64,000 bases of DNA from Micromonospora avicenniae (GTDB lineage: Bacteria; Actinomycetota; Actinomycetes; Mycobacteriales; Micromonosporaceae). The stretch spans positions 62,001 to 126,000 of the forward strand of contig NZ_FTNF01000002.1 in the NCBI RefSeq assembly GCF_900156065.1, in the 5' to 3' direction. Below are positions 8,840 to 16,792 of the stretch, piece by piece. The position numbers and the translations under genes are program-made. Under the pieces are notes generated by a model. The model was not told where the DNA came from. It searched no databases and saw only the letters and a program-made list of their open reading frames with translations. Position 1 is the first letter of the stretch. The number at the start of each line of letters is the position of its first letter.

Positions 8840-9501
8840 TGATCCGGGTGCTGATCGCCGACGACCAGGCGATGGTGCGGCAGGGCTTCGGCGCGCTGCT
8901 CGCCGCCCAGCCGGACCTGCTGGTGGTCGGCGACGCGGCGGACGGCGCGCAGGCGGTCGCCGCCGCCCGCCGGTTCGACCCGGACGTGGTCCTGATGGAC
9001 GTGCGGATGCCGGTGCTGGACGGCCTGGCCGCCACGCGCAAGTTGCTCGGCGACGGGGCCGTGCATCGACCCCGGGTGCTGATCCTCACCACCTTCGATC
9101 TGGACGACTACGTCTACGAGGCGCTGCGCGCCGGGGCGAGCGGGTTCCTGCTCAAGGACGCACCGGCCGCCGACCTGGTGCACGCGGTGCGGGTGGTGGC
9201 GGCCGGAGACGCCCTGCTCGCCCCGGCGGTGACCCGTCGGCTGATCGCCGAGTTCGCGGCCCGCCCGGAGCGGCACCGGCCCCGGCCCACCGAACTGGCC
9301 GCGCTGACGCCACGCGAGACCGAGGTGCTGCGGCTGATCGCCCGAGGTCGGTCCAACCAGGAGATCGCCGCCGACCTGGTGGTCGCCGAGCAGACCGTGA
9401 AGACCCATGTGGGCCGCATCCTGACCAAGCTGCACCTGCGGGACCGGGCGCAGGCGGTGGTGCTGGCGTACGAGACGGGACTGGTCGCCGCCGGCGAATA
9501 G
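8839..9501 (+). CDS. Response regulator, NarL/LuxR family
   Basis: 220 residues from the ATG at 8839, which overlaps the kinase stop. Receiver domain: acidic pair in IADDQ, phosphoacceptor Asp in VVLMDVRMP near residue 54, and the Lys of FLLKDAP. Output domain: LuxR-type helix-turn-helix in residues 150-215 (LTPRETEVLRLIARGRSNQEIA, TVKTHVGRILTKL). It probably controls the adjacent hydrolase and acyltransferase genes, which start 96 bp downstream on the same strand. That target is inferred from position only. Confidence 0.92.
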   Translation: MIRVLIADDQAMVRQGFGALLAAQPDLLVVGDAADGAQAVAAARRFDPDVVLMDVRMPVLDGLAATRKLLGDGAVHRPRVLILTTFDLDDYVYEALRAGASGFLLKDAPAADLVHAVRVVAAGDALLAPAVTRRLIAEFAARPERHRPRPTELAALTPRETEVLRLIARGRSNQEIAADLVVAEQTVKTHVGRILTKLHLRDRAQAVVLAYETGLVAAGE

Positions 9502-9597
9502 CCCCGGAGTATCGGGACAGAGATCCCTCCGCGGGGTGACGCTCGCCCCCGTGCTCCGCACGCACTCTCCCAACCGAGATCCGGAAGGGAGAACGAG

Positions 9598-10527
9598 ATG
9601 CGTTGGACAGTCCCCACCCGAGCCGCGCTGGCCGTCCTGTTGGGCACCGGTGTGGTGGTCAGTCGGCCGGAGCCCGGCACGGCGGCCGGGTTCGTCGAGG
9701 CGTACCCGGTCACCGCGGCGGCGATGCGCGCCGCGGGCCCGCCGTACGCCGACTGGGCGGCCCAGGGGCGGCGGTTCCTGCTGTTCGACAGGCGCGGCGA
9801 CGGTCGCGCCGTGGAGGTCCTCGGCGACCTGGCCACGGCGGACCGCATCGTGGTGCTGGTGCCCGGGGTGGGCACCACGCTCCGCGACTTCGATCGGGGG
9901 CTGGGCGGGGTGGCCCGGCGCGCACCGGCCGTACAGGCCGCCGCGCTCCACTCGGCGATGCGGGGGACGGACCCGGGCGCGCGGGTCGCGGTGCTGGCCT
10001 GGCTCGGCTACGACGCGCCGGACGGCGTGGTCGCCGCCGCCGGCCCGGCCCCCGCCCACCGCGGCGCCGCCGCACTGCGCGCGACGCTGCGCGAACTGGC
10101 CGCGCACCGCCCGTCGGCCACGGTGACCGTGGTCGGGCACAGCTACGGCGCGCTGGTCGCCGGGCTGGCCGCCCACCACGCGCCGCCGCAGGTCACCGAC
10201 GTGGTGACCCTCGGCGGGATCGGGACCGGCGCGGACCGGGCCGCCGCGCTCGGACCGGCGCGGCGGATCTGGGCGGCGGAGGCACCGGACGACTGGATCC
10301 GCCGGGTGCCGCCGGTGCGGCTGCCCGGCCTCGGGCACGGCCGGCGGCCGGCCGATCCGGACTTCGGGGCCCGTGCCCTGCCGGCCGCCGACGTGCACGG
10401 GCACGACGGCTACCTCGTGCCGGGCACCAGCACCCTGGCCGCCGTGGCGTCGATCGTGCTCACCGGCGCCGCCGACGCCGAGGCGCCGACCGGCGTCACC
10501 GGCACCGCGACGGGGGCGGCCCGGTGA
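9598..10527 (+). CDS. Exported alpha/beta hydrolase (DUF1023-type)
   Basis: 309 residues behind GAAGGGAG. The N-terminus (MRWTVPTRAALAVLLGTGVVV) is a signal peptide or membrane anchor. The nucleophile elbow is GHSYGAL near residue 180; a likely catalytic His is in DVHGHDGYLVPGT near the C-terminus. DUF1023 proteins are actinobacterial alpha/beta hydrolases of unknown substrate. Its stop overlaps the start of the acyltransferase (GTGA), so the two are translationally coupled, which hints at joint work on a cell-envelope ester. The pair follows the two-component genes and may be their target. Confidence 0.85.
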   Translation: MRWTVPTRAALAVLLGTGVVVSRPEPGTAAGFVEAYPVTAAAMRAAGPPYADWAAQGRRFLLFDRRGDGRAVEVLGDLATADRIVVLVPGVGTTLRDFDRGLGGVARRAPAVQAAALHSAMRGTDPGARVAVLAWLGYDAPDGVVAAAGPAPAHRGAAALRATLRELAAHRPSATVTVVGHSYGALVAGLAAHHAPPQVTDVVTLGGIGTGADRAAALGPARRIWAAEAPDDWIRRVPPVRLPGLGHGRRPADPDFGARALPAADVHGHDGYLVPGTSTLAAVASIVLTGAADAEAPTGVTGTATGAAR

Positions 10528-11753
10528 CGCGGGACTGGCCGGTCGACGCGTTGCGCGGGTACGCCGTGGCCACGGTGGTGCTCGGGCACTGGCTGGTGAC
10601 CGGCCTGGTGCTCACCGAGGACGGCTCGCTCGGACAGGCCAGCCCGCTCACCGCGATGCCGGCCCTGGCACCGGTCACCTGGCTGCTGCAGACCCTCGGG
10701 TTGTTCTACTTCACCGCCGGGTACGCCTCGGCCCGCTCGGCCGCGCGGTACGGGGGCGGCCAGGGTCGATGGCTCGCCCGCCGCCTGCGCCGGCTGGTGC
10801 TACCCGCGGTCGCGCTGCTCGGCAGTGGCGCGGCGGTGCTGCTGGCGGCGACCGTGGCCGGCGCCCCGGACGGCACGCTCTCCGTCGCGCTGACCCTCGC
10901 GGTGAGTCCGCTGTGGTTCCTGCTGCCGCTCTGCGCGCTGGTGGCGCTGACCGGCCCGCTGCGGGCGGCCGTACGCCGGTGGGGGCCGTGGTGGTGCGCC
11001 GCACCGGCGATCGCCGCGGTGGCCGGGGCCGATCTGGCCGACCGGCTGCTGCCGGCGGTCGACGGTGTACTGCCGATCCGCCTGCTGGCCGCCTGGGCAG
11101 TGCCCTACCTGCTCGGCCTGGCGTACGCCGACGGACGGCTCACGGGGCGCAGACCGGCAGCCGCGCTGGCGGTCTGCGGCGCGGCGACACTCGCCGCTCT
11201 GATCCCGGCCGGCTACCCGGCCAGCGCCGTCGGGGTGCCCGGGGCGGCGATGTCGAACCTGAACCCACCGTCGCTCTTCGCGGTCGCCCTGGCAGTCACC
11301 CAAATCGGCCTGGGGCTGCTCGCCCGCCCGGCACTGCTGCGACTCGCCCGCCGGCCGGTACCCGCCCGGACGGTGGACGCGGTGAACCGGTACGCGCTGC
11401 GGATCTACCTCTGCCACCAGCCCGTCCTGGTCGGCGTCACCGCGCTCACCGCGCTCGCTGCGCACGCCGGCGGGCCGCTGCCCGGACTGCACACGACGCC
11501 CGACGGCCCGCGCTGGTTGCTGGCCCGGGCGTGCTGGCTGCCGCTGCTCGCGCTGGTGCTGGCGGCGCTCGTGCGTCGGCGTCCGGAGCGACCCGCCGCG
11601 GCGCCCCGTCCGGACGAACCGGCCGAATGCGAACGTCCCTCCGGTCGGGTATACGATGTTCATCGTTCCGAGCCCCGCCGAACGCAGGAGGTGATCGCTG
11701 TGCGAGATAGCGATCCTCCTAGTCGTGGCCGGGCCGATCGTCAGCGCCGCTGA
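10524..11753 (+). CDS. Membrane acyltransferase family protein (acyltransferase 3-like)
   Basis: 409 residues from the GTG at 10524, overlapping the hydrolase stop. It begins RDWPVDALRGYAVATVVLGHW, the RxxA/LRG-then-His pattern of membrane O-acyltransferases, and has about ten hydrophobic segments through residue 360. It probably acylates an extracytoplasmic sugar or lipid. The last 35 residues (from VYDVHRSEP) are hydrophilic and unlike the rest; they read through a palindrome and a strong ribosome binding site (AGGAGG at 11685-11690), so the original stop may have been lost. The true end of the functional protein may be near 11640. Confidence 0.82.
   Translation: MTRDWPVDALRGYAVATVVLGHWLVTGLVLTEDGSLGQASPLTAMPALAPVTWLLQTLGLFYFTAGYASARSAARYGGGQGRWLARRLRRLVLPAVALLGSGAAVLLAATVAGAPDGTLSVALTLAVSPLWFLLPLCALVALTGPLRAAVRRWGPWWCAAPAIAAVAGADLADRLLPAVDGVLPIRLLAAWAVPYLLGLAYADGRLTGRRPAAALAVCGAATLAALIPAGYPASAVGVPGAAMSNLNPPSLFAVALAVTQIGLGLLARPALLRLARRPVPARTVDAVNRYALRIYLCHQPVLVGVTALTALAAHAGGPLPGLHTTPDGPRWLLARACWLPLLALVLAALVRRRPERPAAAPRPDEPAECERPSGRVYDVHRSEPRRTQEVIAVRDSDPPSRGRADRQRR
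11653..11666. promoter_or_regulatory. Operator-like palindrome (TetR-type pattern)
   Basis: ACGATG-TT-CATCGT has perfect 6-bp arms and overlaps a TATACG -10-like hexamer. It lies about 20 bp upstream of an AGGAGGTGAT ribosome binding site. This layout is common for self-regulating TetR genes, yet it sits inside the 3' end of the acyltransferase ORF. Confidence 0.4.
11700..11753 (+). pseudogene. Orphan translation start, possible remnant of a regulator gene
   Basis: A GTG at 11700 follows a near-perfect ribosome binding site (AGGAGGTGAT) and an operator-like palindrome, but the frame stops after 17 codons (MRDSDPPSRGRADRQRR). The last residues resemble the basic lead-in to the helix-turn-helix of TetR proteins, and nothing like the rest of a TetR protein follows. 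It is either a decayed regulator or a real short peptide. It is in frame with the acyltransferase and shares its stop. Confidence 0.25.
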
Positions 11754-11950
11754 GCCACGGCTGCAGCAGGTGAGCTGACCCAGCTCCGCTCCCGCACGTC
11801 GAGCCTCCGACTCCCGTCGGGGCGACGCGGCGTGCCGCCCGCCCGGCGGGCGCAGCGGGAGCATCCCGGTCACGAGTTCGTGTGTGCGTCCTGATCCACT
11901 CGACGGCCCCGGTGCGCCCGAGGCTGTCCAGTCGCCACTCGGAGCCGTCC

Positions 11951-12031
11951 ATGAGCCGCTACGTCGCCCCGCTGGGGTTCACCCTCGCCGCCGTCTGGGT
12001 GGCGGTCCTCTTCGTCCTCGCCGGGCGCTGA
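11951..12031 (+). CDS. Possible 26-residue single-pass membrane peptide
   Basis: ATG at 11951 opens a 26-codon frame: MSRYVAPLGF, then TLAAVWVAVL, then FVLAGR. It is almost entirely one transmembrane helix with Arg at both ends. A GGAG lies 6 nt before the ATG. It stands in a 527-bp gap (11754-12280) with no larger gene that I can support. The gap also holds an imperfect hairpin at about 12092-12118. Small membrane peptides of this kind are often missed by gene finders. Confidence 0.4.
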   Translation: MSRYVAPLGFTLAAVWVAVLFVLAGR

Positions 12032-12280
12032 CGCCGTCGCACCGACCCTGACGAGGCGTCACGGGCCGCGACGCCAACCTGAAACGGCTGTGCCGACGCG
12101 CGCAGTACGCGTGTCGGCTAGCGGACAGGAGGCGCCACCCTCGTCTGGGAGGATCGGGACTCGATCCGGGTACATCTCCGTCGTCAGCCGCTCGCGTGAT
12201 GACTACCTCCGTCGAGGCGAAGAGCAGGCCGACCCCCGGATCACGCCGTTCCTGCGACTTCCCCGCCCCAGAGGAGCGAC

Positions 12281-13258
12281 ATGGAAACCGGTCAGGTCTT
12301 CGTCTCCTACTGCCGCGACGACGAGGATCTGGCGAGGGCCCTGCGCGACCGCCTCCATGACGCCTCGATCGACTGCTTCATCGACTCCTCTCGGATACGC
12401 GCCGGCGACCACTGGCGCAGCGCGATCGTCTCAGCTCTGCACGAATCGGCCGCGGTGGTCGTCGTCTGCACCAACCGATCGGTCCAATCCCACGAAGTGA
12501 CCTTCGAATGGTCGTACGCCTCAGGGCTCCGGCTACCGGTCATTCCGGTGATCTACGAACCGTCGCTGGCTCTACCGGCCGGGCTCGACGGCCTGGACCG
12601 GTTGGACTTCGTCGATCCACGTGGCCGCCAGTGGGACCGCCTCGTCTCCAGGATCATGGAAGCTCGAGCGGAGAACAGCGCGACTGTCGCACACCTCGTT
12701 CGCCTCGGCATCAGCAACGTCTTCAGCGACCGGCAGGAGCTGTTCCGCCGGTTCACGGTGTCGCAGGTGCTGGATCGGATCGCCACCTCGTCTGACCTGC
12801 TCGTGGTGGGGCGAAGCCTCGAGGCGTGGGCTCGTGAGTTCCGCGGGGTCTGGACGGCGTGCGAGACGCGATCGATCCGCGCACGCTTCGCGCTGGTCGA
12901 TCCGGCCCTGCCCAAGGACTCCTGGATGACGCCATCGGCGTACGCGACCCTCGACGTTCAGCCCAGCGTCGAGAAGTTCCGCCTGATGCCCCACCTCTCC
13001 CCTCAGGCGGAAGGATCGTTCGAGCTGTACTTCCTGCCCAACGCGCCGCTCTTCTCATTCACCTATTACCAGGATCTGATCGGCCCGTGCGGGATCTTGG
13101 AGATCGGCGCGGGACTTCCTTTCGAGAAGCGGCATTCATTCATTCTCAGAGCCACGGACAGCTCCCAGGCGAGTCTTCTCGAATCCATCCTGGCCACGTG
13201 TGAAAGCATGCTGACTGAACGCGTTCCGGCATTCACTCTGGAGAGCCGAGAACCCTAG
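12281..13258 (+). CDS. TIR-domain protein with a C-terminal sensor-like domain
   Basis: 325 residues behind GAGGAG. Residues 4-95 form a TIR domain: first strand QVFVSYCRDDEDLA, loop CFIDSSRIRAGDHW, then a Ser-x-x-Ser...Glu-x3-Ala element with Glu76 in the position of the catalytic Glu of NAD-cleaving TIRs. Residues about 145-320 hold a second domain (DLLVVGRSLEAWAREF, RARFALVDPALP) that loosely resembles phospholipase-D-like or DUF5919-type sensor folds, without HKD motifs. There is no membrane segment. It is first in an apparent three-gene operon with a cupin and an FAD oxidoreductase. Codon use is visibly less GC-biased than in the neighbours. NAD cleavage and a defence role are inferences from the TIR family. 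Confidence 0.8.
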   Translation: METGQVFVSYCRDDEDLARALRDRLHDASIDCFIDSSRIRAGDHWRSAIVSALHESAAVVVVCTNRSVQSHEVTFEWSYASGLRLPVIPVIYEPSLALPAGLDGLDRLDFVDPRGRQWDRLVSRIMEARAENSATVAHLVRLGISNVFSDRQELFRRFTVSQVLDRIATSSDLLVVGRSLEAWAREFRGVWTACETRSIRARFALVDPALPKDSWMTPSAYATLDVQPSVEKFRLMPHLSPQAEGSFELYFLPNAPLFSFTYYQDLIGPCGILEIGAGLPFEKRHSFILRATDSSQASLLESILATCESMLTERVPAFTLESREP

Positions 13259-13309
13259 CCCTCCCTGCCCGCGTGCACCGTTGTCGTCCGGAGACAGGAT
13301 CACCTGGAC

Positions 13310-13678
13310 ATGAGACTGCTCGACCATCCACGAGTTTCGACCGGAAACGCCGGTGACGGACAGTTCGACGCACACCGCGGCTGGTTCATCGGGCCGTACT
13401 GGGCCCAGGATGCGGGCCTTCGCAGCACCAAGGACATCGAGGTGAAGTGGAGTTCCCACGTCGCCGGCGCGGAGCGAGCACCCGCTGCGGCGTACCAGAA
13501 CTTCGTGAGCCTGGCGGTCCTCGTCACCGGCACATTCCGTTTCACCTTTCCCGGCGAGGCGTTGGACGAGGTACTGCTCCGTGAGCGAGGGGACTACGTC
13601 ATCTACGGCCCCGAGGTGCCCCACTCCTGGAAGGCGGTGGAGGATTCGATAGTCATCACCGTGCGTTGGCCGGGTTGA
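13310..13678 (+). CDS. Small cupin-fold protein
   Basis: 122 residues starting 51 bp after the TIR gene. The pattern of short beta strands (LAVLVTGTFRFTFP, VLLRERGDYVIYGPEVPHSW, SIVITVRWPG) is that of a single cupin barrel. Only one obvious metal-ligand-like His is present (VPHSW), and the first cupin motif lacks its two His, so it may bind a ligand without metal catalysis. The conserved GxxxIYGPEVPHSW turn resembles sensor cupins. It probably shares a transcript with the TIR and FAD genes. No substrate can be assigned. Confidence 0.65.
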   Translation: MRLLDHPRVSTGNAGDGQFDAHRGWFIGPYWAQDAGLRSTKDIEVKWSSHVAGAERAPAAAYQNFVSLAVLVTGTFRFTFPGEALDEVLLRERGDYVIYGPEVPHSWKAVEDSIVITVRWPG

Positions 13679-13724
13679 ATCGGCGGCCGTTTCGGCGGCC
13701 GGGACGGACGAGGGCGGTCGGAGG

Positions 13725-14849
13725 ATGTCGCGTGAGATAGCGTCCGACGTGGTGGTCGTGGGTGCTGGCGTCTCCGGGCTGCTGACCGGCTTGAAGCTGG
13801 CGCAGGTCGGCCTACGGGTGACTCTCGTCGAGCGCTCGGCGACGATCGCCCCCGCCGCGTCGTCCCGCAACGAGGGATGGCTTCACGCCGGGACGTACCA
13901 CGCTTCGGCGATCGCGGACCCGCACGAGGCGGTTCAAGTCGCCCGCAAGTGCCTGTACGGCTACCACCAGATCCGGAACCTGGCACCGGAGTCTCTCGAG
14001 TGGTCCAACGGGCTCGCGATCGCGCTGGTCGCCGAACCGGTGCGGGCACAGCAGGCCGAGGAGCGGTGGGAGGAGGCACAGGTCCGCTTTCGGAGGGTCC
14101 GCCCGCGGGACGTCGAACCCGCTCTCCCGAACGTCGACCTCGGCCGTGCGGTATGCGCGTACCTCGTCCAGGACGTGGGGATAGACATTCGACTCCTGTA
14201 TCGCCGACTGCTCACGGAGGCGCTGAGAAGTGGCGTGAGCATCGAACTCGACTCGGAGTTCCACTTCGTCTCGGACACCGCCGGGGAATGCGTGCGTCGG
14301 CCCGACGGCGCCGTTTCAAGGCTCCGCTACCGTCGGGCCGTGCTCGCGGCAGGCCACGAGATCAATCGGCTGAGCACGCAACTCGGTTGCCCGGTTCCGC
14401 TGCGGCTGTGGAAAAGTCACATTCTCTACGGGCCGCAACTGGTGGACCGGCCGGTCTTCTGGCTGGATCCTCTGGAGGTCGCAATCGTCAACCACGCCCC
14501 GTCGGTCAGCGTCGTCGGCATGACCACCGACGCGATCGAGGTGGAGAAGGCCGACTTCGAGGTCGAGCCGAGCCGGGTCGCTCTCGTCGAGGAGGCGATG
14601 AGACGAACCATCGTGGGTGAGTATGGCGACCGTTTCACCGCGTACGCATGCATCAAGGTCGACATGCGGTCGGGGCGAGCGCCCCTCTCGGTGAACTCCG
14701 AGATCCGGCGCCTCTCATCCGCCGTCTACTGCGTGTCGCCCGGAAAGCTCACCGAGGCCCCGTTCGTCGCCGATCGGGTCGTCCATCACATCTGCGACGA
14801 GCTGCTCGACAGCCGGATACCAGTGCGCCCGTGGGACCGGGCGTTCTGA
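13725..14849 (+). CDS. FAD-dependent oxidoreductase (DAO/LhgO-like)
   Basis: 374 residues starting 46 bp after the cupin gene. The N-terminal dinucleotide-binding motif is VVVVGAGVSGLLTGLKLA, followed by the acidic end of the second strand (LVERS). The motif SSRNEGWLHAGTYHA resembles the FAD-contact loop of L-2-hydroxyglutarate oxidases and glycerol-3-phosphate dehydrogenases (DAO superfamily). The C-terminal half carries the usual substrate domain. It probably oxidises a small amine or 2-hydroxy acid. It ends the TIR-cupin-FAD operon and converges on the VWA gene 18 bp away. Confidence 0.8.
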   Translation: MSREIASDVVVVGAGVSGLLTGLKLAQVGLRVTLVERSATIAPAASSRNEGWLHAGTYHASAIADPHEAVQVARKCLYGYHQIRNLAPESLEWSNGLAIALVAEPVRAQQAEERWEEAQVRFRRVRPRDVEPALPNVDLGRAVCAYLVQDVGIDIRLLYRRLLTEALRSGVSIELDSEFHFVSDTAGECVRRPDGAVSRLRYRRAVLAAGHEINRLSTQLGCPVPLRLWKSHILYGPQLVDRPVFWLDPLEVAIVNHAPSVSVVGMTTDAIEVEKADFEVEPSRVALVEEAMRRTIVGEYGDRFTAYACIKVDMRSGRAPLSVNSEIRRLSSAVYCVSPGKLTEAPFVADRVVHHICDELLDSRIPVRPWDRAF

Positions 14850-14867
14850 CCGCGACACTCCCGCAGA

Positions 14868-15818
14868 TCACAGCATCCGGGACGACCAGAGCAGGCTCAG
14901 CGCGCCGGCGCAGAGCGCGAGCAGCAGCGCGATCCCCGCGTACCACTGGGTGATCTCCCGTGGCTCCGTCCGGAAGCCGATCGAGCTGCCCATGTCCTGG
15001 TAGACCTGCTTGAGCTCGGTCACCGAGGCCGCCTCGTAGAAGTAGCCCTCGGTCGTCTCGGCCAGTTCCGCCAGGGCCATCCGGTCCACCGGCACCCGTT
15101 GCAACTGCCCGCCGATGTCCACCTGCCCGCCGTCCGTGCCGAACGCGATGGTGGAGACCGGCACGTTGGCCGCCTGGGCGGCCGCGGCCGCCTCCTCCAC
15201 GGCGCGGCCCGCGGTGCGGTAGCCGTCGGAGAGCAGCACGATCCTGGCCGGCGGAATCCCGGCGGCCCCGTCGGCGGGCACCGACCGGATCGCCTCCAGG
15301 CAGGTGAAGACGGCCTCCCCGGTCGCCGTCGCCTCGGCCAACACCAGCCCGTCGATCGCGCTGGTCACCGCACCCCGGTCCTTGGTGGGCGGCACCAGCA
15401 CGTTCGCCGACTTCGCGAAGGAGACCAGACCCAGGTTGTAGCTCTCCGGCAGCTCGTCCACGAACTGCTTGGCGGCCTCCTGGGCAGCCTCCAGCCGGTT
15501 CGGCGCCACGTCGTCGGCCTGCATCGACAGCGACACGTCGATGGCGAGCATGACGGTGGCCCGCTCCAGCGGTTCCTTGGTGTCCACCGCCGGCCGGGCC
15601 AGCGCGGTGGCGAGCACGAGCAGGCAGAGCAGGAAGGCGGTGGCCGGCGCGTGCCGCCGCCACCCGAGCCCCTTCGGCGCCAGGGTGCGCAGCAGCTCCA
15701 CGTTGGTGAAGCGCATCGCGTACGCCCGGCGGTTCAACTGCCGCCACACGTACAAGGCGGCGAGGGCGAGCACCGGCAGCACGGCCAGCAGCCACCACGG
15801 TTGCATGAAACGGATCAT
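14868..15818 (-). CDS. VWA-domain membrane protein
   Basis: 316 residues. There are two N-terminal membrane segments (residues 7-25 and 55-75) and one at the C-terminus (ITQWYAGIALLLALCAGALSLLW cut short here), flanking a von Willebrand A domain from about residue 88. The MIDAS metal site is DVSLSM, with a distal Thr in ATATGEAVF and Asp in LLSDGYRT. This is the BatA-like partner of MoxR systems. It starts with ATG overlapping the DUF58 stop (ATGA), so it is the last gene of the moxR-DUF58-VWA operon. Confidence 0.9.
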   Translation of the reverse strand: MIRFMQPWWLLAVLPVLALAALYVWRQLNRRAYAMRFTNVELLRTLAPKGLGWRRHAPATAFLLCLLVLATALARPAVDTKEPLERATVMLAIDVSLSMQADDVAPNRLEAAQEAAKQFVDELPESYNLGLVSFAKSANVLVPPTKDRGAVTSAIDGLVLAEATATGEAVFTCLEAIRSVPADGAAGIPPARIVLLSDGYRTAGRAVEEAAAAAQAANVPVSTIAFGTDGGQVDIGGQLQRVPVDRMALAELAETTEGYFYEAASVTELKQVYQDMGSSIGFRTEPREITQWYAGIALLLALCAGALSLLWSSRML

Positions 15819-16792
15819 CGTGTCGTCCCTCGGGTGCGGGTGTGCCGCTGCGCGGCCACGAAGCGCACCATGTCCAGCAGCCAGTCTCGATCGGTACGCA
15901 GGCGCAGGTGCCCGGCCCCGGCGGACCGCAGCGCGGCGGAGATCTCCGCGCGCTGGGCGGCAGCCGCCTCGGCGTAACGGTGGCGCAGGCGCGGGTCGGC
16001 GGTCTGCACCTCGTGCAGCTCACCGGTCTCCGGGTCGACCACGGGCAGCACGCCCACGTCGGGCAGTTCCAGCTCACGCGGGTCGACCACCTCGACGGCC
16101 AGCAGGTCGTGGCGTACCCGGAGCTTCCGCAGCGGCCGGGCCCACTGCGCGGGCGGCGCGAGGAAGTCGGACACGACAACGACCAGACCACGCCGGCGGG
16201 GCGGCCGGTTCAGCATGTCGATCAGGGCACCCAGATCGCTGCGGCCGGGCCGCAGCTCGGTGCCGGCGACGGCGCGGAGCAGACCCTGGGCCTCCCGGCG
16301 ACCGGAGCGGGCGGGCAACCGGGTCAGCACCCCGGGCGCGGCGGCCGGTGCGACGAGGCGACGGCGACCGGCGGGCGGTGCGCCGGCCCCGGTGCCGATC
16401 ACCGCGCCGACCCGGTTGCCGCCGCGCACGGTCAGGTGGGTGATCGCGGCCACCGCTGCTACCACCACCTCCCGTTTGAGCCACCGCCCGGTGCCGAAGT
16501 CGAGGCTCGCGGAAAGGTCCACCGCCAGCCACGTCTCCAACTCCCGGTCGGCGACCGTCCGCCGGACGTGCGGTGTGGTGGTGCGCGCGGTCACCGGCCA
16601 GTCCATCCGGCGTACGTCGTCGCCGGGGCGGTACTCGCGGGACTCCCCCGCCTCGCTGCCGGGGCCGGGCAGCAGTCCGACGTAATCGCCCTGGAGCAAC
16701 CCGTCCAGCTTGCGGGTGACCAGCAGTTGGAGGCGGGAGAGGACGGCCTCCGACCGATCTGCGGGGGCGGGACGAGGGGTGGCTGAGGTCAC
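15815..16792 (-). CDS. DUF58 family protein
   Basis: 325 residues from a GTG at 16792 that overlaps the moxR stop. The family signature SREYRPGDDVRRMDWPVTART is near residue 60 (shown in part), followed by a VWA-like fold (TWLAVDLSASLDFGTG, LVVVVSDFLAP). DUF58 proteins accompany MoxR ATPases and are thought to help deliver metal cofactors or assemble complexes at the membrane. This one lacks the membrane helices some members have. Both junctions are overlapping, so synthesis of the three proteins is coupled. Confidence 0.9.
   Translation of the reverse strand: MTSATPRPAPADRSEAVLSRLQLLVTRKLDGLLQGDYVGLLPGPGSEAGESREYRPGDDVRRMDWPVTARTTTPHVRRTVADRELETWLAVDLSASLDFGTGRWLKREVVVAAVAAITHLTVRGGNRVGAVIGTGAGAPPAGRRRLVAPAAAPGVLTRLPARSGRREAQGLLRAVAGTELRPGRSDLGALIDMLNRPPRRRGLVVVVSDFLAPPAQWARPLRKLRVRHDLLAVEVVDPRELELPDVGVLPVVDPETGELHEVQTADPRLRHRYAEAAAAQRAEISAALRSAGAGHLRLRTDRDWLLDMVRFVAAQRHTRTRGTTR

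Noticed and set aside
12281-13258. Assignment to a named TIR defence system such as Thoeris
   Set aside because: There is no ThsA-like SLOG or Sir2 partner next to it; the partners are a cupin and an FAD oxidoreductase.
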